Shown: one piece after another, positions 1 through 8,952 of the stretch
How positions within the stretch are numbered: the stretch's first letter is position 1
How the letters are laid out: each line of letters opens with the position of its first letter
Assembly: GCA_020536535.1 (NCBI GenBank)
Contig: JAHLWZ010000521.1
Location: 4,250 to 31,135, forward strand
Direction of reading: 5' to 3'
Source of the DNA: Pelomyxa schiedti
Lineage: Eukaryota; Evosea; Pelobiontida; Pelomyxidae
Length of the DNA stretch: 26,886 nt
The notes under the pieces: generated by a model
What the model saw: only the letters and a program-made list of their open reading frames with translations
What the model was told of the DNA's origin: nothing
Databases searched by the model: none
Made by a program: the position numbers and the translations under genes

Positions 1-196
1 GAGTATTCCGGTTATGGGCATTCTTGCTCCTCTTGGTCTTGTTGTGGGGTATAGTACAGTCTCTACTTTTTTGACTGTAGGTTTTTTAATTAACACCATT
101 CAGTCCAATACACCGATGTATTTGGTATCTTCAAGCACCCCTGCTCATTCTTCCCTTATCGCAACACATAAAACCGTAGGGAACACCTGGATGTAA
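1..196 (+). CDS. Partial membrane-protein exon, cut by the window edge
   Basis: A hydrophobic reading frame runs in from the left edge and contains the stretch PVMGILAPLGLVVG. Read without splicing, it ends at a TAA at 194-196. An alternative reading removes a 56-nt GT-AG intron (GTATAG donor near 48, acceptor CAG near 103). This gives GLVVGPIHRCIWYL, which resembles the GPxxHxWYxxL signature of Mpv17/PMP22 peroxisomal or mitochondrial membrane proteins. The downstream reading then stops within about 20 residues, earlier than that family would. Seen: the hydrophobic frame and the possible intron. Inferred: family membership, which is weak. It could equally be the 3' end of another transporter. 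Confidence 0.35.
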   Translation, partial: SIPVMGILAPLGLVVGYSTVSTFLTVGFLINTIQSNTPMYLVSSSTPAHSSLIATHKTVGNTWM

Positions 197-523
197 AGAG
201 ACACACCACCAGGTTTCAGACCGAAACAGGTCCTCTTCATACCGGCTCTATCCCTCTGAGGTGTTTATGTTTTTTTTCTCTTTTTCATTTTCCATTTCCC
301 CAATGAGACCAAACAAACATATTTCCTACAGCTACTCGCAGTTCCATACCCAATTGTAGAGTTGTTACCCAAAGTGGAACTGTCTGCAATCTACTCCACT
401 TGTTGCAAAAGACACGTCTTCTGAGTTTAATGGGTGTGGAGATTAACACGATTTAATAGAACACAAAATTGGCTTTTTTTTTATTTTTACAGATAGTTTG
501 GTTGGTAGAAACCAAGTCCATCC
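197..523. other. Intergenic spacer
   Basis: No frame with convincing protein character is seen. The stretch is T-rich in places and probably holds the 3' untranslated ends of the + strand fragment on the left and the - strand gene on the right. Confidence 0.5.
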
Positions 524-3175
524 TCAGGATGGGTTGAGTAAGTTGTGAAGAGGAAGAATTGTTTTGTGTGGTGGTATTCTTTGTGTCTGTGGTGGGATTT
601 GAATTGGTTGTTGTGATGAAGCTATTGCGGTTGCTCCAGTCATTCTATGTGTCGGGGAAGGTATTGATGGTGAGCTTGATGACGAGGGAATTTCCTGCAC
701 GGGTTGTGTTTGTATTCTCTTGGAACCTTGTTGCGCTGCAGATGGCTTGTGCCGAGTGGGTGATGGAGAGTGGGAGTTGGAGTGTGACCTCACGCCGGGA
801 TGTGGAGTTGGTTGCCCTGTGGTGCTGCTGAGTGCTGTTGTTCCTGGTTCTGTGTGATTTGCGCGTGGTTGCTGCTGCTGCTGTTGCTTCTGAGCTTGAA
901 GAAGCAGTAGTTTACACAACGCAACGCCATCCGGTGACATCGCCAACGCAGAGAGAGCCGCCGTTTGCAATTGGAGCAAGTCGGGTTCCGCGGGAGGTAT
1001 CTTTCTCTGGGGAATTGGATTAGTGCTTTCTTCTCGCGGAGGTGTACTCACTCTTTTTTGACAGCGGACGTCAGTGCATTCCTCTAAAAACTGTTCAGAT
1101 TGCGGGCACTGAAGTGACAGGTTTTGACGACGGTGCAGTTCGTTGAGTTCCGTGAGAAGCTGCAGCCTTTCAGTTGGTGGTGGTATGGTACTATCTGCCG
1201 GGACAGAACCGGGAGAGTGTACAGGAGATGGAGAGCAAGACGATGAACCAGATGACGCTGATTGTGGGGACGGAGATTCGTAACGATGACGAGACGGGAT
1301 ACGGTTGTGCGAGGGATGAATTGGTGTGCGTTGCTCCAGTGATTGTCTGTGCAACAGGGCTAGCTGCTTCTCCAGATCCATTTGGTTAAGCATTTGTGCA
1401 GCTCCCATGGAACCCAGAGGAAGGGCCCGTTTTAATGGCAAAATTGGCTGCTGCATTGGTAGAGATATAAGCTGGTTTGTGAGGTCTGCTCGCTCCAACT
1501 GCCCTCGGAAGTCAGAGGACTGAACTTGCGAAGCTTTTGCCATTAACTCCTCGAACGATTCAGAGGGGTTTCTTTGATAACCGTTATTTGGAATGACCAG
1601 GAGAAATAACACTACCTTAGCTGGGATGAAAAACTTTCTTTTTGCATGGAGTCATCTGGATTTGTCGTTGGTTTGCTATGATTTCTATTTGCCCCTCCTC
1701 CAGAAGTCTGGGGAGCACGACTTTGTGAGTGAGAAGTGAGGCACTCATTGCTGCAATAGGCAGGAGTTCTTGGAGTATGGTGTCTTCGCGGCTGCGGTGC
1801 CTTTCTTTCAGCAAGGGCGCTAGATGATGAGTACCATTGTGAATGAGGAGAGTGGCGAGTAGGTGAAGCTGGGGGTGAAGCAGAACAAGTTGGGGAGAGA
1901 GGTGGAGAGGGTGTTACTAAGGGGATGGCTGACGTCCCAGAGAGCAAGACTGGTGTTGGTGCAGTTATAGGGGTCGCAATTCTAGGAAGAGTATCGCGTC
2001 GTGGTTGTGAAGAAAGTAATATTTGTATCAATCTGTCTTGAATCTCTGGTGTTAGGCCATCTGGAGGGGGCTCGACAGTATTTGTGGCGCTAGATTGAGG
2101 CTTATTGTGTTGAGGTGAATCCGAGCGTACAGTGGTTTTTGGAGGATAGAACGGTTGTGTTCCAGAAGTTCGTTCTACAGAGTCTTTCTGTTGGGTCCCC
2201 GGATTGTTTGGATTCTTTAGAGAGTTTGAAGGTGGTTTAGCCTTTGGTGGTGGTTTGGGGTTAACCACAGAACCTGAAGAAGGCTTGGGCTCCTTTGGGG
2301 TATCCACTGAAGGCACACTAACACCTTCAGTACCTTTTGTTGGGTTGGTACCGACTACCTGTGTGTCATTGGGTTTTGAGGTGGAACGCGTAGAATTGAC
2401 CGAAAGGGATCCGAGACCAGTCCCTGGTGGTCCTTCCATTAAGCCATGCTTGGCGGTGGTCTTAATGAGTTGACGCTGAATCTCTTGCTTCACATCAACT
2501 GGAGCAATGCAAGACAAGGCCTGCAGGAGTGTAATGGCCTCCTGAGCTTTGGCAAGAATGATTTCCGGAGTAACAAGTGAAGCCTGTAGAAGCAGAGACC
2601 ACTGGTGTATTCTCCAGCTAAGATTACGAATCTGAGAACCAGAATCTTGGTCATCACAAAAGAATTGAAGTAATTGTCAAGAACTCACGTTATCAAGGTA
2701 AGGTTGCACTTCAGTCAAGTCGTCAACACCGAGTGCCTCACTCAATTCAGCAGAGTTCGTAGACTGCTCTGGCAGAATATCATTTTTCTAGGTGTAAAAC
2801 AGTCAGATGTGTGCCTTATACCGTATCACGTTACTTCTATCTCAAATTCTTCACACCGTACTTAATTTACTATTTTAGAAAAAAATTAAATAAAAAAAGT
2901 TACGAAGAAACTCGAACCGTAACAAGTGATCCAATACTACATCCACTATTACGCAGTGACCTAGAAGGTGAACAGCGCTTATCATCACATTCTTCAGCCG
3001 CGATCTTGGCGTTTTCCGACACAACACCAGACGGCAGCGATGGTGATGAGGTGGTGCCTGTGTCGCATTTCCGGGGCCCTTGACGCACCGCAGCCCCCGG
3101 AACCGTAGTTGTTATATTTGCATTTGTAGATGGCGTCGTTGGTTGGGCGCTGTTGTTTGGTTGTTGCTTGTCCAT
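524..3175 (-). CDS. Ser/Pro/Gln-rich protein of unknown function, four exons
   Basis: Reconstructed exons are about 2918-3175, 2689-2787, 1616-2631 and 524-1571, giving about 806 residues. Introns 2632-2688 and 1572-1615 (57 and 44 nt) have clean GT-AG borders and matching phases. The first intron's donor (near 2917) is my choice among several. The N-terminus is disordered (MDKQQPNNSAQP). Exons 2-3 carry the only ordered-looking segment, a helical stretch including NLSWRIHQWSLLLQASLVTP and the following leucine-rich helix. The rest is low complexity: Pro/Ser/Thr tracts, many SPSP and SPT repeats, and a short polyglutamine near the C-terminus. Such composition is common in nuclear or RNA-regulatory proteins, but I recognise no domain and assign no function. 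The start was chosen as the first ATG of the long disordered frame. Confidence 0.65.
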
Positions 3176-3665
3176 TTTTTCTCTTTGTCTTGTTTTTGCT
3201 TTCGTTTTTTGTTCTTTGTTCTGTTTTCCTGGTGGACAACGGTGTGTAAGGGCGACCGCGAAGATTTTTTACGGAAAAGTGTTACACTGGAATCGCAACA
3301 CTTTCGGCCTTCGGGGAACGGGATTCGCGGGGGAGTTAAGTTTTTGCATATGGGGCTTCGGTGAATCTTCAGATTTAGATTTGATGGGCGTTATGCTAAG
3401 GGCGTTCTGGTTCCTGCCCGATGATACAAAGATGGGCATTTGGGGGTGATCAGTTCAGTTGATGAGCACAACACAAAAGGAAGAACTCTACGCGGAGGAA
3501 TGCCGGATGCATTGAGTGGGAGTAAGAAGAAGAATTGAAAGATTTTTTGTGGAATTGATTCCTGAGAACACTGACAACACACCATCCAGTGACCGGAATC
3601 CCCACAATTTCCTTTGTTTGGGATTGTGTATGTACAACCAACAAAGTTGTACATTCCTCATCATC
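3176..3665. other. Intergenic spacer
   Basis: This lies between two minus-strand genes. It should contain the promoter of the 524-3175 gene and the 3' end of the gene ending at 3666. It has a strongly T-rich patch (about 3174-3235) on the + strand. ORFs here overlap one another without protein-like composition, so I annotate no gene. Confidence 0.5.
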
Positions 3666-6600
3666 TCAAGGGCGCAACTTCACAAGTTTCTGTGTCATCT
3701 TTTTTTTTTTCATGTTGTTGCTCCTCAATTTGTTGGACAGTGGCCCCTTCAGGGAAGTTCTTCGGGTTGTTGAAAGAGAGATAAAGGGCAGAGGACTGGA
3801 CCGGGATATACACACCCAATCTGGATAATCACAATGATACGGCGATGTTCTGGAGTTTTCAGGATGGTACTTGTCCAGCTTTCGGACTGAAAATAGGGCA
3901 AGGTTCTCGTAGGACTTGGTTGGAAGAGACCGGAGCCGGACCGGCGTTTTCCGGCAAAGAATCAGCCCAAGTGTCCAGTTTTTCTGTCTTAGGAACTTCA
4001 GAATCACTTTCTGGAGGTTGTTAGATGTGACTGGGCTTGTCCAGTTCTTGCACTCCACAATAATGTTTCCTCCTCGGAGATCGATCACGCCCTTGTTCTT
4101 TGACAGGGTTAAATCTTCCATGAAAACGCCGGGAATTGTTTTGAGACAACCAAGCTCTTCGGTGATTGGATCGTTCTGTGCCGGAAAAAATGGTATCCTT
4201 TGCGCAAGTATATCCTCGTCCACGGTGTTGCATATATTTTGCCATAACCTGCAACACAAGTTGCTGTTGTCTGTGACCTCTGAAGGTAATTGGTTACAGG
4301 GGCATGGATTGTTTGAGTTGCCATACAGGTGGAAAAATAAAGAGTGCATAAAATTGGACAAGGTCTGTCCACCAAAACCTCCACTATGGGATGCAGCTGA
4401 CACAGCCACACCCCCAAATTGCTCAAATATAAATTCATGACTTCGAGAGTGTTCTGTTTGAGGCTTGCTTGTATCAACAATCGAAGTGGCAAATTGGTAG
4501 ATGGAGGGCCACGCTTCGATAAGTGGTACTTGATGATCTTTCTTCCCTTTCAAAAATGGAGATGAAACTGCCATATTGCCGCAGAGGCTCAGAAAGAGCA
4601 AAGGTTCCTGAACCAGAGATGGAAAGCAACACCCATGTGTAACTTTTTTTAGAGGGTCATGTTTTGGATGTTTTGGATGATAGCACAGAGTGCCACAGTC
4701 AGAATATACTTTCCAATAAGCTGCTTCACCACCAGGGATCCATAAGTGGGCAAAATGGTGGGATACAAATTGAGTAATGGGGGCCTTATGTCCTGGAAAA
4801 TACAATGCAAGCTGAGCTGCTTGACCAATTGTGTCCTCATAGACTGCGGGCTTCTCATCAAGTAAGAGGCTGTGCAGCTCAACAAATAAGGCATTCAAGA
4901 TCGAGAGGGGTTCTTGCCTCGAAGGCACTGATGAACGGTATAAAGTGAGGTGCCCCTCACATCGGGGCAGTAATTCTCTAAGCTTATCAAACATATTGAT
5001 AACGAAGAGGGCACGGCTGTGCTGAGCACAGTACTCAACAAATTGGCCAAATTTGCAGTGCAATGCATTGCATCTTGCAAGTATTTGTACCCTATCAGGA
5101 ACCCAGCATACTTCCAGACTTGGAGGGGATGGCAATGATGAGTGTGAGAATAAGTAACACCAGAGGTAAGGTGGGCTTTCGTAACGTGAAGTATTATCCC
5201 AAAAGCCTTGGGCGAAATTGATGGCCCTGGAATTGGTGCCTGATAAGACAACGACAAACCCCAAGACACGGCAGAGGTTTCGAATGAAAATAAGTTCTTT
5301 CACCATCTTTTTGGTAGGTATTTCGTCGATAAACACTATAGGCTTATTAGTGGCACCCTCTGTGTCAGGCCAGGCTTTGTGAAACTCTTCAATAGTCATT
5401 GGGCCTGGTATGGAGTCGAACTCCCTCCCTAAAAGGGAATATGGAAGCCGTTTGGGGAACTGGGATTCATCAGGAGACGGTGATGAGAGGCATTCAGTTT
5501 GTTGAAACTTTTGTAACAAGTTGAGCCACGCCACGGTCCAGAAACGCATTCCTGATGCACCCAAGAATGCACAAAATGGCCATCGAGTTCCCTTTATCTG
5601 AATCCATTTCCCAACGTCTCTCCACATGCACTCTAAGAAACTAGTAGACAGAGGCATCCAGCACTTGTAAATAGGCTGTGTCTTCAGTAAGGACCACACG
5701 ATATATCTGTTAAAAGTAATTATGGAGGAATATGTGTAGGTTGCCATACATGACATCAGAATTCAATGAGAATGCCATCTGGGTCTTTCCCATCCCTGAG
5801 CTGCCATCCAAAATCACAAAAGGCATATCCTCGGTGTGATAGTTTTTCCAAAATTTAGCTTTGAGGGTCTGTATTGACTCAACGAAATGGTGTAGAGCCT
5901 GTTGTCCTGATTGGTCAGCCAACATTGCTTCACCTGTTTTAAAGTACTGCATAGTAGCCCCATTCTCGTCAGCTAATCTAACATCTAAAAAAAGAAATGT
6001 AACTTGTTCGTCACCAGAATAGCATAGGGCCAACCTGAAAGATGAATTGGGTCAGTGTGTTTTTTACCTTCAGCTATTTTTGTGGCCTGGCTTGATATCA
6101 TGGTGGCTTGGCTAGATATCATGGTGGCTTGGCTAGATATCAGGGTGGCTCGCTGTGCAATTATCGGCAGGATTGGATGGTCACTGATTACTTGAATCTT
6201 TTTTTGTTGGTACTGTCATTGTTTTAAGGGTTTTTTTCAGATAAATGGGAATACTTTAGAAAGGTCGAGGTTCTGTGGATCAAGATGGATAAGGCTGTTG
6301 AAAACATTGTCTATCTCATCTCTTGACAGAGGGACTTCTTGTCCAATTATATCAGGTTTGATGTAATAACGGACAATAAATGGTGGAATGGGAACTACTT
6401 CATGCTCCAGGGAAATTAGGAAGCTTTCTGTTTCTACGTAATGCCAAGAAAAAAAACTTGTTTTTTTTTTAACATACCTGGGATTCTTGCACCACCCTCC
6501 GAACAACTTACGGGAGGCGCTGTTGTCGCCGACGAAGCAGCTCCGTGTTGCTTACTAGTAGGTGCGCCCCTGCGGTCGTCACCATTATCGCGAGGCAGAT

Positions 6601-6853
6601 ACACAGTACTACCGCCACTGCTACTGGTACTAGGTTTGGTGGTAGTTGATGCAGTCGCAATAGCCGTAGCCGTAGCCGTTGCCGCCGAAGCCACGTTCGA
6701 GCCCACCGATGATGGCGAAGAAGAAAAGGTGGGTGTTTGTAGACGCAAATTGTCGGCAAGAGGGCGCCGAGACCGAGGGCGCGAGGTGTACTGGGCAGAC
6801 ATGTAGAAGCCACGGTTGACCAGCCTGCCGCTGCGAAATCGGCTACGGCGCAT
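3666..6853 (-). CDS. Crinkler/RHS-type P-loop NTPase with C-terminal PD-(D/E)XK nuclease
   Basis: Five exons (6478-6853, 6255-6433, 6068-6212, 5750-5984, 3666-5706) are joined by introns of 44, 42, 83 and 43 nt with compatible phases. They give an unbroken frame of about 991 residues. Seen: a Walker A motif GSSGMGKT at about 294-301, Walker B KPIVFIDE ending at about 440, a sensor-like strand VVVLSGTNS soon after, and near the C-terminus VIDLRG followed by IIVECKNW (Asp about 854, Glu 863, Lys 865). That is the D...ExK signature of restriction-like nucleases. Known: this NTPase-plus-nuclease arrangement defines the Crinkler/RHS class, found as effectors in oomycetes and fungi and as RHS proteins in trypanosomes, thought to descend from transposon or conflict systems. 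The N-terminal 125 residues are Ser/Thr/Ala-rich, and I see no secretion signal. Whether it is an effector, a nuclear RHS-like protein or transposon-derived is open. The first ATG (6853) is preceded by an in-frame extension without ATG. Confidence 0.78.
6082..6144. repeat. 21-bp tandem repeat, three units, inside an exon
   Basis: Three consecutive 21-bp units beginning GTGGCxTGGCTxGATATCA lie in exon 3 of the Crinkler/RHS-type gene (6068-6212). They encode a heptapeptide on the minus strand (ISSQATM, ISSQATM, ISSQATK). The unit length is a multiple of three, so copy-number change would keep the frame. A fourth, degraded unit start follows at 6145. Confidence 0.85.
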
Positions 6854-6882
6854 GTTTCCGCACTTTTTTCGTTCATATGAGA

Positions 6883-6983
6883 TTAATTGGCTGAATAAAA
6901 TAATCAACAGACCGGAACGCTGTACTTTTCGTTATCATCGCTCAGGATCGGTGGTCTGGTGTTTTTTTTATTCGGCCAATTAA
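6883..6983. mobile_element. 101-bp palindromic element, MITE-like (copy 1)
   Basis: The two ends are an inverted repeat of 18 bp with one mismatch. The left arm starts TTAATTGGCTGAATAAAA and the right arm is its near-perfect reverse complement ending GGCCAATTAA. Pairing continues inward in part (CAGACC on the left, GGTCTG on the right). Both ends carry TTAA, which would suit a TTAA-targeting (piggyBac-like) non-autonomous element, but TTAA is itself palindromic, so duplication and terminus cannot be told apart. A 36-bp block (6888-6923) recurs exactly at 22905-22940. It sits 30-130 bp upstream of the start codon of the minus-strand gene at 6853, so it lies in its 5' UTR or promoter. Confidence 0.65.
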
Positions 6984-7068
6984 ACTGCGCACATTCGATG
7001 CAAAGAAAATTTGGCACCGTGAAGCTTTAATACTATACAAAGGTGGAGCTGGAATGAGCGTGCTTGTA

Positions 7069-7434
7069 TCAACCAAATAATAGCATTAACAAAATCGCGA
7101 CGAGATTGACGAAGATCAGGGGTACTGTTGTTGTTGCGTATGAGGTTAGGTACCAGAAACAACCAAAACAGAGAGTAACACCTCTCATAAGGAGCCTGAC
7201 TGCATGAAGGAGTGATATTATTTTATCCTTGGCTGAGCTGCCCATCATCTTTTCTGGTGTGTATCCCCATCCAACTATCAAGGCAGTCAGACAACGATGT
7301 CATTTTGTTAATTAATGAAATAACTCAAACAAACTTCTCTTCAGGAATCTGTCTTCACTCAAAATTGCCAATGCATTGAGAAACAGAACAGAGCTCAAAA
7401 CCAGTCCACTCAATGAAAACAACAGCGAGAACAT
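7069..7434 (-). CDS. YOS1: YOS1/IER3IP1-like ER-Golgi transport protein
   Basis: Three exons (7335-7434, 7182-7274, 7069-7124) with introns of 60 and 57 nt give exactly 82 residues, the length of human IER3IP1. The N-terminus is a hydrophobic segment ending FLNALAILSEDRFLKR, matching the family's VNAIAVLHEERFLK. The splice then gives IGWGYTP (family IGWG), then SLLHAVRLLMR, and the last exon ends VPLIFVNLVAILLMLLFG, the conserved second membrane segment and terminal FG. Known: Yos1p binds Yip1p/Yif1p and is needed for COPII vesicle formation or fusion at the ER-Golgi step. The protein is a small double-spanning ER/Golgi membrane protein. Both splice junctions restore family residues (I of IGWG, V of VPL), so the model is firm. 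It is transcribed divergently from the Rab1 gene. Confidence 0.93.
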
Positions 7435-7818
7435 TTCGGCCGCGTATTAATGTTTCTTCTACACCCACAAGTTGGTTTTGCTGTCTCCACTTCTAATGAA
7501 GCAGCGTGCCACCCGTCCTCGTCGAGTTTTTTTTTGTGGGATTTGATGCCCATTCATCTGAGGGAGTGAGCATTTGATTCACAGAGGATTGCCCTGCAGA
7601 ATGGCAGAGTGATTGCTCTGAGATCTTGGTGTTGAGGGAGTTCCCCCACCCATCACTGGAGAGTATTGTTTCGATGAAGAAGTTACGAAGTGGGGTTGGC
7701 TGTGAAAAAGGACCAAAAAAACAAACAAAAGAAATTCTACAATTAATAATAACGCGCGCGAACGTCGTAATCGGGTCCGGTTTGTTTTATTAAAAGTACT
7801 TGTGTGCCTGTAACAGCA
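7435..7818. promoter_or_regulatory. Divergent promoter region between YOS1 and Rab1 genes
   Basis: This is a 384-bp gap between two start codons that face away from each other. It must hold both promoters or one shared bidirectional promoter. I see T-rich and A-rich runs (about 7528-7537 and 7711-7733) but no motif I can name. No protein-like ORF is seen beyond shadows. Confidence 0.5.
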
Positions 7819-8769
7819 ATGTCTACTTCTACAGAGCAGTACGTTTTTTGTTTGTTTTTTTTTCTCCCGCAAACGGCCCAGTTGGCCCTAACTGCTTTTT
7901 CTAGCGATTTTTTCTTCAAAATATTGTTGATAGGAGACTCGGGTGTTGGGAAAAGTATGTACGGCACTAATCTTGTTTTACACTTACCAGCATTTAAGGT
8001 TGTCTTTTAATTCGTTTTGCGGTATTCTTTCTCCACTTAGCTAAACCGACAATTAAACATCTCGTAAGGATGACACATGGACAGAAACTCACATAGCTAC
8101 AATTGGCGTTGACTTTGTATGGGTGTCTCATTTACAGTAAAATATTTACCTTTATGCAGAAAATCAAAACACTTAATTGCGACGGGAAAGTGATAAAACT
8201 GCAAATTGTATCTCAGTCTTCCATTGTGTGGTCGTTTACATTTTTTAGTGGGACACTGCAGGCCAGGAGCGGTTTCGAACAATTACCAGTTCGTATTACC
8301 GCGGTGCCCAGGGAATTATCCTCGTTTTTGATTGCACCGATATGGAAACATATACCAACGTAAAACAGTGGCTTGGCGAAATTGAGCGATATGCCTGTGA
8401 AAACGTCAATAAGGTACATCTATGCTTGTATTTAGAAATGCAGAATTAATTCTGGTACTACCGCAGCTCCTCGTGGCCAATAAAACGGATTTAGCGGACA
8501 GAAGAGTTGTTCAAACTTCTATGGCGAAAGAATTTGCCGACAGCATGGACATACCCTTTATCGAGGCATCCGCCAAAGCCAATATTAACGTAGAAGAGGT
8601 ATTCATGCAAATGGCTCGTTCAATAAAAGAAAGGTTCCTTCCGCCTCACTGTTAGTTTCCCTCTCACCCCGTGAACCACAGACTTTCCAGCTCAACACAA
8701 GATGCACCCGTTTCAGGTGTACCACTTTCCAAGAAACCCCCACACAAAAAGCCAGGAGGCAAGTGCTAG
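7819..8769 (+). CDS. RAB1: Rab1/Ypt1-type small GTPase, eight exons
   Basis: Exons are 7819-7838, 7905-7954, 7999-8021, 8069-8116, 8160-8207, 8249-8413, 8467-8633 and 8682-8769. All phases match and the product is 202 residues, the usual Rab1 length. Seen in order: P-loop GDSGVGKS (17-24), CLLIRFADDTW, switch I IATIGVDF, the interswitch strand, [20 protein letters not shown] (G3 and switch II), NKTDL (G4), [12 protein letters not shown] (G5), and a basic Pro/Gly-rich tail ending GGKC. Known: Rab1 recruits tethers and drives ER-to-Golgi and intra-Golgi traffic. The effector and RabF regions are almost identical to Rab1 rather than Rab8. Exon 3 is only 23 nt. The tail has one terminal Cys, where most Rab1 proteins have two, so single prenylation is expected. 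A stop at 8653 is inside the last intron and is not the real end. Confidence 0.95.
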
Positions 8770-8952
8770 ACACTCAAAACGCTATCACTATCACCAACAT
8801 CAAACACCAATCCTTGTTTAATCCACATTTCCCCAGCCAACACCCCAAACAACCATCACTTGTTTTTTAGCGAAGATAAAAAAGAAAGGAAGACCAAACA
8901 AATCAATCAAAATTTTGTTGACGCGACCACAAACACAAAAAAAAGGAAAGGA

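Noticed and set aside
5985-6033. Coding sequence reading LALCYSGDEQVTFLF before the NTPase exon
   Set aside because: No donor upstream enters that frame without a stop, while an 83-nt intron (5985-6067) joins the exons in phase.
7579-7967. Minus-strand basic ORFs opposite the Rab1 first exons
   Set aside because: Shadows of the Rab1 gene and its introns, with no domain and unlikely composition.
8422-8655. Rab1 ending at the TAG at 8653 with the tail FLPPHC
   Set aside because: An intron 8634-8681 with matching phase leads to a basic Gly-rich tail ending GGKC and gives the normal Rab1 length; the early stop lies inside that intron.
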